The notes beneath the pieces are model-generated. The model had not been told where the DNA came from and did no database searches. It saw only the letters and a list, made by a program, of their open reading frames with translations. The position numbers and the translations under genes were made by a program. This document shows positions 1 through 5,647 of a stretch of DNA of 8,717 nucleotides, piece by piece (positions within the stretch are counted from its first letter, which is position 1; every line of letters starts with the position of its first letter). The stretch comes from Acidimicrobiia bacterium (GTDB taxonomy: Bacteria > Actinomycetota > Acidimicrobiia > IMCC26256 > BP-133). Location: assembly GCA_025934385.1 (NCBI GenBank), contig JAICYE010000064.1, positions 1 to 8,717 on the forward strand. The letters are read 5' to 3'.

Positions 1-52
1 CAACAGGTTGCGATCGACCCCCGCTTTCGGCCGCCTTCCGCAACATGTTGCG
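1..52. promoter_or_regulatory. Two copies of a CAACA(G/T)GTTGCG operator-like site
   Basis: CGCAACATGTTGCG at 39-52 is a perfect 14-base palindrome. CAACAGGTTGCG at 1-12 matches 11 of 12 bases of its core, in the same orientation, with starts 40 bases apart. The first copy may begin before the window. Paired symmetrical sites of this size are typical of dimeric repressor operators. The sequence is not the actinobacterial LexA box (GAAC-N4-GTTC) nor a parS site. Which gene it would control is unknown; xerD starts 155 bases downstream, and an upstream gene outside the window is equally possible. Confidence 0.4.
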
Positions 53-195
53 CTTGCGGACCCCGGTAGGCCTTGCTCGACGGCGCCGACCGGGACGTGC
101 CGTTCCTCGCGGGTTCGGTGATTCGGCTGAACATCGTGGCGAACCCCGGGACGGCCCGCGTCCCGAGCTTCCGCGTTTCCTGGCGGGCCGCCGAA

Positions 196-201
196 TAGCC
201 T
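196..201 (+). promoter_or_regulatory. Putative -10 box of xerD, leaderless arrangement
   Basis: TAGCCT lies 6 bases before the xerD ATG at 208, so transcription would be expected to begin at or next to the A of the start codon. No purine-rich Shine-Dalgarno sequence precedes the ATG and no clear -35 is visible. The surrounding bases GAATAGCCTTTCGG match 12 of 14 of those before scpA (3262-3275), which supports a real element. Confidence 0.5.
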
Positions 202-207
202 TTCGGC

Positions 208-1206
208 ATGGGAGGAGCTGACCAGCTCGACCGGTTGTCGGCCGAGCACGCCACCTGGCTGGCCGTCGAGCGGGGTCTCTCCGTCAACACCCTGGCCGCC
301 TACCGGCGCGACCTGGCCGCCTACGCCGGCTTCCTGCGGCGCCGGGCCGGCGGCGCCGCCGCCGACGTCGGCCGGCTCACCGAGGCCGATGTCGAGGCCT
401 ACGTCGAGCAGCTGAAGTCGGCCAGGGATGAGGACGGAAGGCCGCGCTGGTCGGCGGCCTCGGTGGCCCGGGCCGTGGTGGCGGTGCGGTCCTTCCACCG
501 CTTCTGCCTGACCGAGGGGCACGTCCCCGCCGACCCCAGCGAGGACGTCAACGCCCCCCGGGTGCCCCAGGGCATCCCCAAAGCGCTGACCGAGGGGGAG
601 GTCGAGGCGCTCCTCGGGGCCGTCACCGGCGACGGCCCGGCGGCGCTGAGGGACCGGGCCATCCTGGAGACGCTCTACGCCTGCGGCCTGCGCATCTCCG
701 AGCTCGTGGGCCTCGACGTCGGCGCCGTCGACCTCGAGGAGGGCTTCCTCCGGGCCTTCGGGAAAGGCGCCAAGGAGCGGATCGTGCCGGTCGGCCAGAC
801 GGCCGCCGTCGCCATCGAGGGCTGGCTGCCGGCCCGGGCGGCCACGCTGGCCCGGGCCCGTCGGGGCCGGGCCGACCCCGACGCCCTGTTCGTCAATCCC
901 CGCGGCGGCCGCTTGACCCGGCAGGGCGGCTGGCAGATCGTGGCCGCCTACGGATTACGGGCCGGGCTCGGCGGGCGCCTGTCGCCCCACGTCCTCCGCC
1001 ACTCCTGCGCCACCCACATGGTCGACCGGGGCGCGGACCTCCGGGTCGTCCAGGAGCTGCTCGGCCACGCCAGCGTCTCGACCACGCAGATCTACACGAA
1101 GGTCACCCAGTCCCGGTTGCGGGCGGTGTACGACGCCGCCCACCCCCGGGCCAAGCGAAGCATTCCATCGTCGCTGCCAGTCCCTTCGGGGGGTCGGGGC
1201 GCCTAG
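208..1206 (+). CDS. xerD: Tyrosine recombinase XerD
   Basis: A site-specific recombinase of the phage-integrase family; XerC/XerD resolve chromosome dimers at dif near the division septum. The 332-aa product has the N-terminal SAM-like core-binding domain (about residues 10-105) and the C-terminal catalytic domain (about 125-305). The expected active-site set is visible: R162 in ACGLRISEL, K186 in GKGAKER, H261 and R264 in HVLRHSCATH, H287 in LLGHAS, and the nucleophile Y296 in TQIYTKV. It is about 30 residues longer than most XerD proteins, through a Ser/Pro/Gly-rich tail after the last conserved helix. ATG 208 is chosen because it directly precedes the conserved N-terminal region and has a -10-like box 6 bases upstream. 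XerD rather than XerC is inferred from the xerD-scpA-scpB-rluB neighbourhood known from other actinobacteria. Confidence 0.93.
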   Translation: MGGADQLDRLSAEHATWLAVERGLSVNTLAAYRRDLAAYAGFLRRRAGGAAADVGRLTEADVEAYVEQLKSARDEDGRPRWSAASVARAVVAVRSFHRFCLTEGHVPADPSEDVNAPRVPQGIPKALTEGEVEALLGAVTGDGPAALRDRAILETLYACGLRISELVGLDVGAVDLEEGFLRAFGKGAKERIVPVGQTAAVAIEGWLPARAATLARARRGRADPDALFVNPRGGRLTRQGGWQIVAAYGLRAGLGGRLSPHVLRHSCATHMVDRGADLRVVQELLGHASVSTTQIYTKVTQSRLRAVYDAAHPRAKRSIPSSLPVPSGGRGA

Positions 1207-1209
1207 ACT
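1204..1209 (+). promoter_or_regulatory. Putative -10 box of the zinc-finger gene
   Basis: TAGACT overlaps the xerD stop codon (TAG at 1204-1206) and ends 9 bases before the ATG at 1219. It fits the TAnnnT pattern seen before other genes here. No convincing -35 or Shine-Dalgarno is visible. With only 12 bases between the two genes, read-through from xerD is also possible. Confidence 0.35.
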
Positions 1210-1218
1210 CCACCGTCT

Positions 1219-1554
1219 ATGGCCGACGTGACCAACGCGACCCAGCGCGCCCACTTGGAAGAGGAACGCGCCCGGATCAGGTCGCAGCTCGAGCAGATGG
1301 GTCACTACGGCACCGGTCTGTCGTTCGACGAGGGCTTCGCCGACTCCGGGCAGGTCACCGCCGAGCGGGGCGAGGTCGAGGCGTTGGCCCAGACGCTGGT
1401 CGAGACGCTGACCGAGGTCGAGCACGCCCTCGAGAAGTTCGACATGGGGACCTACGGCGTCTGCGAGCAGTGCGGCGCCCCCATCCCCGAGGCCCGCCTG
1501 GAGGCCAAGCCGGCGGCCCGACTCTGCATCGACTGCGCTTCGGCGCGCCGCTGA
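1219..1554 (+). CDS. DksA/TraR-type zinc-finger protein
   Basis: The 111-aa product has a charged N-terminal helical region (about residues 8-76, rich in Glu/Arg/Leu, likely coiled coil). A C-terminal four-cysteine zinc finger follows: C82-x2-C85 (CEQC), then C103-x2-C106 (CIDC), 17 residues apart. FDMGTYGVCEQCG and IPEARLEAKPAARLCIDC are the hallmark of the DksA/TraR C4 zinc-finger family. DksA itself binds the RNA polymerase secondary channel and works with ppGpp. Actinobacterial small members are mostly uncharacterised, so a role in transcription is inferred from the family only. The tip of the coiled coil lacks an obvious DksA-type Asp-Ala-x-Asp-Ala motif, so DksA-like polymerase regulation should not be assumed. 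It lies 12 bases after xerD and 31 bases before the protease gene. Confidence 0.85.
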   Translation: MADVTNATQRAHLEEERARIRSQLEQMGHYGTGLSFDEGFADSGQVTAERGEVEALAQTLVETLTEVEHALEKFDMGTYGVCEQCGAPIPEARLEAKPAARLCIDCASARR

Positions 1555-1585
1555 CGGTGTCCGGGGCGCCTGGTCAAGCCGCCCA

Positions 1586-2236
1586 GTGACCAAACAGCAC
1601 ATCATCTTCTACGGCTGCCTCGTCGTGGCCGTCATCCTCCACGAGATCAGCCACGGCGTGGTGGCCTACGCCTACGGCGACGACACGGCCAAGCGGGCCG
1701 GGCGCCTCACGCTGAACCCCATCCCCCATATCGACCCGCTGGGGTCGATCATCCTGCCCGCCATGGCCGTGCTGGCCAACCTGCCGGTGCTGGGCTGGGC
1801 CAAGCCCGTCCCGGTCAATCCCGCCCGGTTGCGCAACCCCCGGCGGCAGATGCTGATCGTCGGGCTGGCCGGGCCCCTGACCAACTTCGGGCTGATGCTG
1901 GCGGCGGCCGTGCCGGCCAAGATCGTGCTGGCCGGCACCTATCCGGGCGCCTGCACCGGCAACCTGATCGACCCCCGGGTGAGCCTCACCGGCGACATCC
2001 TGGCCAGCTTCGCCGTCGTCAACCTCCTGCTCGGGCTGTTCAATCTGCTGCCGATCCCGCCGCTGGACGGATCGTCCCTGATCGAGCGGGTGCTGCCCGC
2101 CCGGTACCTGCCGACGTGGTGGAAGTTCCGGCCCTACGGGTTCCTCGTGCTCTTCGTCGGGCTCTTCTACTTCGACTTCTTCGGCCGGATCCTCAGTCCG
2201 TTCTTCAACGACCTCTGCCGCTACCTGGTCCGGTGA
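1586..2236 (+). CDS. Site-2-protease-like membrane zinc metalloprotease (M50 family)
   Basis: The 216-aa integral membrane product matches the small, PDZ-less site-2 protease type. The HExxH zinc site is in the first membrane helix (H19, E20, H23 in ILHEISHG). The second conserved block NLLPIPPLDGSS (about 153-164) supplies the third zinc ligand, D161. Hydrophobic segments lie near 5-27, 52-70, 88-116, 138-157 and 182-202. FGLM follows the conserved GLAGPLTN block near 93-100. The family cleaves transmembrane substrates within the bilayer; known examples release anti-sigma factors or sporulation factors, but the substrate here is unknown. The start is GTG 1586, the only start before HExxH that leaves a short N-terminus. 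It probably shares a transcript with the zinc-finger gene upstream and the HD-domain gene, which begins 7 bases after its stop. Confidence 0.88.
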   Translation: MTKQHIIFYGCLVVAVILHEISHGVVAYAYGDDTAKRAGRLTLNPIPHIDPLGSIILPAMAVLANLPVLGWAKPVPVNPARLRNPRRQMLIVGLAGPLTNFGLMLAAAVPAKIVLAGTYPGACTGNLIDPRVSLTGDILASFAVVNLLLGLFNLLPIPPLDGSSLIERVLPARYLPTWWKFRPYGFLVLFVGLFYFDFFGRILSPFFNDLCRYLVR

Positions 2237-2243
2237 GCCGACG

Positions 2244-2837
2244 GTGAGCGCCCGCCGGGAACCGTGGGGCCATTTGGCCCGCCGGTTCGTCGGGGCGCTT
2301 CGGCCGGGGGGCCCGTCCGAGGCCGACCGGGCCTGGGTCGAGGGCGTCCTGGAGCCGGAGGAGTACGCCCTGTGGGCCCGCCAGCCGGGGCAGGACCGCC
2401 GCCACACGGTCGAGGTCGCCCGCGGGGTGGAGACCGCCCTGGCCGGGGGACCCCACGCCGGCGATCCCCGCTGGCCGGCCTGCGCCCTCCTCCACGACAT
2501 CGGCAAGCTGGCCTCCGGGCTCGGAGTCCTCAACCGGGTGCTGGCCACGCTGGCCGAGCGGGCCACCGGCGGGGCGCTGTCGGCCCGGGGGTTGGGGGGT
2601 GTCCCCCCGACAATGGCGGCGGGAGCCGCCAAAAAACGCCAGGAGCATCGGGGGCTGCGGCGGCGGATCGCCCTCTACGTCCGCCACCCCGAGATCGGCG
2701 CCGACATGATCCGGATGGCCGGCGGCCGGGCGGAGGTGGCCCACTGGGCCGGCGCCCACCACGACCGGGCCCGACTCGATCCGATGGTCGTGCCCGCCCC
2801 GGTGGTGGCGGCCCTGGTGGCGGCCGATAACGACTGA
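2244..2837 (+). CDS. HD-domain protein, putative metal-dependent phosphohydrolase
   Basis: The 197-aa product has an HD fold. H54 (RRHTVEVA) precedes the HD doublet H84-D85 in CALLHDIGK. Later come H148 in VRHPEIGADM, H172/H173 in AGAHHDR and D195 at the C-terminus. These are the usual metal-ligand positions of HD phosphohydrolases, a family that includes (p)ppGpp, nucleotide and cyclic-dinucleotide hydrolases; the substrate cannot be told from sequence. Residues 114-130 are encoded by the dispersed repeat at 2584-2630, followed by an unusual run AAAAAA coding for two lysines. That insert sits between the helix after HDIGK and the GLRRRIALYVRHPEIG segment, a place where a loop should tolerate extra residues. 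Start GTG 2244 lies 7 bases after the protease stop, so co-transcription is likely. Confidence 0.82.
   Translation: MSARREPWGHLARRFVGALRPGGPSEADRAWVEGVLEPEEYALWARQPGQDRRHTVEVARGVETALAGGPHAGDPRWPACALLHDIGKLASGLGVLNRVLATLAERATGGALSARGLGGVPPTMAAGAAKKRQEHRGLRRRIALYVRHPEIGADMIRMAGGRAEVAHWAGAHHDRARLDPMVVPAPVVAALVAADND
2584..2630 (+). repeat. Dispersed 47-base palindromic repeat, copy 1 (inside the HD-domain gene)
   Basis: This copy reads, in order: CCCGGGGG, a TTG spacer, GGGGG-TGT-CCCCC with one extra C, GACAA, and the perfect hairpin GGCGGC-GGGA-GCCGCC at 2615-2630. The GGGA loop fits a GNRA tetraloop in the plus-strand RNA. The copy at 8663-8709 is the same element in reverse orientation, also 47 bases. 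The two differ by two substitutions after CCCGGGGG, one C in the C-run and T versus GG before the last hairpin. It is read in frame as ARGLGGVPPTMAAGAA. Layout of paired hairpins resembles REP elements, and the in-frame location resembles Rickettsia palindromic elements; these are analogies, not homology claims. Confidence 0.75.
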
Positions 2838-2844
2838 AGGTCGT
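2830..2844. terminator. Small hairpin at the end of the HD-domain gene
   Basis: ACGAC-TGAAG-GTCGT is a perfect 5-base-pair stem around the HD-gene stop codon (TGA 2835-2837). No U-run follows. It might help end transcription but is too short to call with confidence. Confidence 0.2.
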
Positions 2845-2984
2845 CATAGACCGGCGAAAGTGTCATGGATCTGCAACATGATCGCCGCGGCGTCGTCAGG
2901 TGCCGCTGGCATCATGAACTTCGTGAGCGGGACATGGTCATCAAGCAAAAGCTGGGGGACCACAGCCCGTTCCGCATCTGACTC
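2844..2984 (-). pseudogene. Possible decayed gene end on the minus strand, unrecognised
   Basis: The last 46 residues of an open minus-strand frame look protein-like, with segments such as AVVPQLLLDDHVPLTKF and DAAAIMLQIHDTFAGL. They have normal hydrophobic/acidic alternation and lack the Arg/Pro/Gly bias of shadow frames in this window. The stop (complement of 2844-2846) lies 6 bases from the stop of the convergent HD gene. No good start codon or upstream domain is visible: further upstream the frame becomes Ser/Arg-rich and then runs antisense to scpA and scpB, where it is an artefact. I do not recognise the family. It could be the remnant of a deleted gene or chance. Confidence 0.2.
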
Positions 2985-3116
2985 CTTTCTTCTCCACTGG
3001 TCCTGCGTCGAGCGACGGCGCCACTGCCGCCTGAGGAACCCGCACCCGGTACCGCTGCCGGATGGGGCGAGACGGGCAGCGTCGTTCGACGCAAGCTGCA
3101 CAAACCACGCTTCCGT

Positions 3117-3142
3117 GGCCGGTTTCAACACCGAGACCGGCC
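3117..3142. repeat. Inverted repeat GGCCGGTTTC / GAGACCGGCC
   Basis: The arms (3117-3126 and 3133-3142) pair at 9 of 10 positions around a 6-base loop AACACC. It is a plausible RNA hairpin, 40 bases before the larger one at 3182. There is no T-run on either side, so a classical intrinsic terminator is not supported. Confidence 0.4.
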
Positions 3143-3181
3143 TCCGCCACCGGAGGTAATCAGGCCCCTGCTGCAGCCGCT

Positions 3182-3244
3182 GCGAAGATCGGGCGGGAAA
3201 GGCTAGACGCCGTCGTGCGAGCAGCCTTCCCGCCCGATCGTCGC
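3182..3244. repeat. Long inverted repeat upstream of scpA
   Basis: The left arm (3182-3204) and right arm (3223-3244) pair over 21 positions with one mismatch and one bulged base; the uninterrupted core is GATCGGGCGGGAA. The spacer is 18 bases (3205-3222). The right arm ends 35 bases before the scpA start codon and 20 bases before its putative -10 box. Possible roles are a bidirectional terminator insulating scpA, a protein-binding site, or the remnant of a small mobile element. There is no T-run after the stem, which weakens the terminator reading. Confidence 0.6.
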
Positions 3245-3264
3245 GTCCGGACGGGTTCCGGGAG

Positions 3265-3270
3265 TAGCCT
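3265..3270 (+). promoter_or_regulatory. Putative -10 box of the scpA-scpB-rluB operon
   Basis: TAGCCT ends 9 bases before the scpA ATG at 3280. GAGTAGCCTTCCGA (3262-3275) matches 12 of 14 bases of the sequence before xerD. A perfect 10-base palindrome CGTCCGGACG (3244-3253) lies just upstream, where a -35 or operator would sit. The only purine stretch, GAGG at 3274-3277, is too close to the ATG to be a ribosome binding site, so a very short leader or leaderless mRNA is likely. Confidence 0.5.
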
Positions 3271-3279
3271 TCCGAGGCA

Positions 3280-4074
3280 ATGCCGTACGAGGTCCACACG
3301 CCCGTTTTCGAGGGCGACCTCGAGCTGCTGACCCAGCTCGTCTCCCGCCAGGAGCTCGACGTGTTCGGGCTGTGCCTGGCCTCGCTCGTGGAGGCGTTCC
3401 TGGCCGAGGCCAGGGCGGCGGCGGAGCCGCGGACCGAGCCCGTCGATCTCGACACGTCGACGGAGTTCCTGCTGCTGGCGGCGACGCTGGTGGAGCTCAA
3501 GACCCGGTATCTGCTGATCGATGACGACGGCGACGTCCCCGACGAGCTTCCCACCCCGGAGGACCGGGACCTCCTGCTGGCCCGCCTCCTCCAGGGCCGC
3601 ACGTTCAAGGAGGCCGCCGGGGTGCTGGCCGCCCTGATCCGGGCCGCCGACCGCTGCGCCCCCCGCCGGATGGGCCCCGAGGAGCCGCTGGCCTCGGTCG
3701 ACATCGACCCGTTGGAATCGGTGAGCGCCGACGAGCTGCGGGCGGCCCTCTTCCGGGCGCTCGCCCCCCGACCCGTCGTCGACCTGTACCACGTGACCCC
3801 GATCCGGGCCAGCGTCAGCGAGGCCATCGACCGGGTCCTCGGCGCCCTGACCCGGTGCGAGCAGCTGTCGCTGTTCGACCTCAACACCGAGGAGCCGGCC
3901 GACCGGCTGGAGTACATCGTCCGCTTCCTGGCGGTGCTGGAGCTGTTCAAGCGGGGGCTGGTGGAGATCGAGCAGGTCGACGCCTTCGGCGACCTCGTCG
4001 TCCGGGCCGCGCCGCCCGAGGAGCCGAGCCCCGAGGACGTGGCGGCGGCCTGGGAGGAGCCGGCGCTCCCGTGA
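3280..4074 (+). CDS. scpA: Segregation and condensation protein ScpA
   Basis: ScpA is the kleisin subunit of the bacterial SMC condensin; it bridges the SMC heads and binds ScpB, helping compact and segregate chromosomes. The 264-aa length is normal. The N-terminal kleisin motif is visible as YEVHTPVFEGDLELLTQLV (residues 3-21; many family members have EGPLDLL). Next come the helix LLLAATLVELKTRYLL (64-79), a variable linker, and the C-terminal winged-helix region from about 175, ending in RFLAVLELFKRGLVEIEQ (215-232), a strongly conserved family signature. A Glu/Pro-rich tail of about 20 residues follows. The stop overlaps the GTG of scpB by 4 bases (GTGA), indicating translational coupling and coordinated production of the two partners. 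Confidence 0.95.
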   Translation: MPYEVHTPVFEGDLELLTQLVSRQELDVFGLCLASLVEAFLAEARAAAEPRTEPVDLDTSTEFLLLAATLVELKTRYLLIDDDGDVPDELPTPEDRDLLLARLLQGRTFKEAAGVLAALIRAADRCAPRRMGPEEPLASVDIDPLESVSADELRAALFRALAPRPVVDLYHVTPIRASVSEAIDRVLGALTRCEQLSLFDLNTEEPADRLEYIVRFLAVLELFKRGLVEIEQVDAFGDLVVRAAPPEEPSPEDVAAAWEEPALP

Positions 4075-4883
4075 CGCCGGACGACGCCTGGGACGACGAC
4101 GACTGGGAGTACCCCGAACCCGAGGGCCCGGAGCCCCCGGACGAGCAGCCGCCGGAGGCGGACGCCCCGGCGGGGGCCAAGCCCCGGGCGGCGGAGCCGG
4201 AGGCCCCCCGGGACCCCGACGAGTGGCGCCGGGCGATCGAGGCCGTCCTCATGGCGGCCACCGAGCCGGTCGAGCCCCAGGTCCTGGCCCAGCTGATCGA
4301 GCGGCCGGTGGCCGAGGTCGAGGGCCTCTGCGCCCTGTTGGCCGCCGAGTTCACCGGGCGGGGCTTCGTCCTGGCCAAGGTGGCCGGCGGCTACCGCTTC
4401 CAGACCCATCCCGACTGCGCCCCCTACGTGGAGCGGTACCTCCTCGAGGGCCGGCATGCCCGGCTGTCGGGCGCCGCCCTCGAGACCTTGGCCGTCATCG
4501 CCTACAAGCAGCCGGTGACCCGCTCCCAGCTCTCGGCCGTGCGGGGCGTCGACGTCGACGGCGTCGTCCGCAGCCTGCTGGACCGGGGCTACATCGAGGA
4601 GGTCGGCCGGACGGAGGGCGTGGGCCACCCCGTCCAGTACGGCACGACCCGGCTGTTCCTCGAGCGGCTGGGGCTGGAGTCGCTGGAGAAGCTCCCCGCC
4701 CTGGCCGACCTCGTCCCCGACCCCGGTGTCATGGAGGAGCTCGAGGCCCGGCTGGCCGAGACGGCCCGACCCGGGGTGCGCTTCGATCCCGTCCGCCGGC
4801 GACGACCGGCGGCCGCCCGGCCCGTCGAGGGCCAGGGGACCTTGAGCGACGCCGACCCCGCCTGGGACGCCCCGGCCGATTGA
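4071..4883 (+). CDS. scpB: Segregation and condensation protein ScpB
   Basis: ScpB dimers bind the central part of ScpA in the SMC-ScpAB complex. The 270-aa product contains two winged-helix domains. The first is about 51-118 (EWRRAIEAVLMAATEPVEPQ and following). The second is about 131-204, with the signature LETLAVIAYKQPVTRSQLSA (138-157), RGVDVDGVVRSLLDRGYIEE and GHPVQYGTTRLFLERLGL. Start GTG 4071 overlaps the scpA stop. It gives an unusual acidic, Pro-rich N-terminal extension of about 50 residues (DDAWDDDDWEYPEPEGPEPP...). An alternative start close to the first domain, such as the ATG at 4252, would cut into it, so the coupled GTG is preferred. A charged, Pro/Arg-rich tail follows residue 235. 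The stop overlaps the TTG start of rluB. Confidence 0.93.
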   Translation: MTPDDAWDDDDWEYPEPEGPEPPDEQPPEADAPAGAKPRAAEPEAPRDPDEWRRAIEAVLMAATEPVEPQVLAQLIERPVAEVEGLCALLAAEFTGRGFVLAKVAGGYRFQTHPDCAPYVERYLLEGRHARLSGAALETLAVIAYKQPVTRSQLSAVRGVDVDGVVRSLLDRGYIEEVGRTEGVGHPVQYGTTRLFLERLGLESLEKLPALADLVPDPGVMEELEARLAETARPGVRFDPVRRRRPAAARPVEGQGTLSDADPAWDAPAD

Positions 4884-5647
4884 CCGATCCCGGCGACGGA
4901 GGCGAGCGGCTCCAGAAGGTCCTGGCCCGGGCGGGGTTCGGGTCCCGGCGGGTGTGCGAGGCGCTCATCGAGGAGGGCCGGGTCGAAGTCAACGGAGCCG
5001 TGGCCGGCCTCGGGAGGCGGGTCGACGCGGAGCACGACCGCGTCGCGGTCGACGGCGTGCCGCTTCCCGTCCGGCCCGGGCTCGTTTACTACCTGCTCAA
5101 CAAGCCGGCCAGGGTCGTCACCACCGCCCACGACCCCGAGGGCCGGCCGACGGTGGTCGACCTCGTGCCGGCCGAGCCCCGGGTCTTCCCCGTCGGCCGG
5201 CTCGACTGGGACACCGAGGGCGTGCTCCTCCTGACCAACGACGGCGACCTCGCCCACGGCCTGACCCACCCCAGCCGGGGCGTGCCGAAGACCTACCTGG
5301 CCGAGGTGGCCGGCGTCCCCGGCCGGGCCGCCCTCCGGCAGCTGCGGGAAGGCGTCGACCTCGAGGACGGGCGAACCGCCCCGGCCCGAGCCAGGGTCAC
5401 CCAGGCGATGCCGCACGGCGCCGCCCTCGAGCTGGTGATCCACGAGGGTCGCAACCGGCAGGTCCGGCGGATGTGCGAGGCGGTCGGCCATCCCGTCCGC
5501 CGGCTCGTGCGGACGCGCTTCGGGCCCCTGCAGGTTCACCGCCTCGCCCCGGGCCAATGGCGCCCTCTGACCCCGGCGGAAATTCGGTCACTCTACGGCG
5601 CGATCTCACTGAAATTCGGCGATGCCGAAGAGGGTAGTGAGGTTTAA
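4880..5647 (+). CDS. rluB: 23S rRNA pseudouridine synthase of the RsuA/RluB family
   Basis: Converts a uridine in rRNA to pseudouridine; RluB acts on helix 80 of 23S rRNA near the peptidyl transferase centre. The 255-aa product has an N-terminal S4 RNA-binding domain (about 8-58, ERLQKVLARAGFGSRR) and the catalytic domain from about 68 (VYYLLNKP). The catalytic Asp is D109 in VGRLDWDTEGVLLLTNDGDL, and the family's C-terminal motif IHEGRNRQVRRMCEAVGHPV is at 187-206. The start is TTG 4880 in a TTGA overlap with scpB: no other start leaves an intact S4 domain, and scpA-scpB-rluB order is common in actinobacteria. RluB rather than RsuA is inferred from this context. The last 17 residues (GAISLKFGDAEEGSEV region) use AT-richer codons than the rest of the gene. 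Confidence 0.92.
   Translation: MTDPGDGGERLQKVLARAGFGSRRVCEALIEEGRVEVNGAVAGLGRRVDAEHDRVAVDGVPLPVRPGLVYYLLNKPARVVTTAHDPEGRPTVVDLVPAEPRVFPVGRLDWDTEGVLLLTNDGDLAHGLTHPSRGVPKTYLAEVAGVPGRAALRQLREGVDLEDGRTAPARARVTQAMPHGAALELVIHEGRNRQVRRMCEAVGHPVRRLVRTRFGPLQVHRLAPGQWRPLTPAEIRSLYGAISLKFGDAEEGSEV

Larger units (their letters stand above)
1..207. other. Upstream region without a convincing gene
   Basis: No reading frame here looks clearly coding. Plus frame 1 has a stop at 67-69 and then an open stretch from a TTG at 73 to a TAG at 196-198 (about 41 codons). Its product has a plausible hydrophobic pattern ending in FRVSWRAAE and could be a gene remnant or chance. Plus frame 3 is open but Arg/Pro-rich, like a shadow frame. 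The minus strand is open from an ATG at 209 through the window edge but has biased composition and no recognisable motif. The visible structure is the palindromic site pair at 1-52 and the promoter-like box before xerD. Confidence 0.4.
2838..3279. other. AT-richer gene-poor gap before scpA
   Basis: This 442-base stretch has no convincing complete gene. Its first 320 bases are visibly less GC-rich than the flanking genes and contain runs such as TCAAGCAAAAGC and CTCCTTTCTTCTCC. It holds the possible minus-strand gene end at 2844-2984, hairpins at 3117-3142 and 3182-3244, a short palindrome CGTCCGGACG at 3244-3253 and the promoter-like box before scpA. The plus-strand open frame at 2860-3159 has no recognisable motif and a composition unlike the neighbouring proteins, so it is not called. 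Confidence 0.5.

Noticed and set aside
1..209. Open minus-strand frame starting just upstream of xerD
   Set aside because: No motif, Arg/Gly/Ser-biased, crosses the palindromic site pair and the xerD promoter region; cannot be judged without sequence beyond the edge.
1574..2632. 352-codon minus-strand frame across the protease and HD genes
   Set aside because: Gly/Gln/Asp-rich shadow of two well-supported plus-strand genes.
2631..2637. AAAAAAC as a programmed frameshift site in the HD gene, next to a hairpin
   Set aside because: The run is in phase as AAA AAA C, not the A AAA AAC slip register, the hairpin is upstream rather than downstream, and the zero frame encodes the complete HD domain.
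3415..3434. GC-rich stretch in scpA resembling half of the dispersed repeat
   Set aside because: Only the GGCGG...GAGCCGC part matches, without the GGGGG-TGT-CCCCC part; such short matches are expected in this composition.
3855..4070. N-terminal extension of the scpB frame into scpA
   Set aside because: The extension is Arg/Gly/Ala-rich and in another frame of scpA; the coupled GTG at 4071 gives a sensible ScpB.
2844..4628. 594-codon open frame on the minus strand across scpA and scpB
   Set aside because: Over 3200-4628 it runs antisense to two clearly recognisable genes and has the Ser/Arg/Gly-biased composition of a shadow frame. Only its last 46 codons, outside scpA, are kept as a low-confidence remnant.
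4223..4879. Long N-terminal extension of the rluB frame across scpB
   Set aside because: Arg/Pro/Gly-rich shadow of scpB; the S4 domain begins only after TTG 4880.
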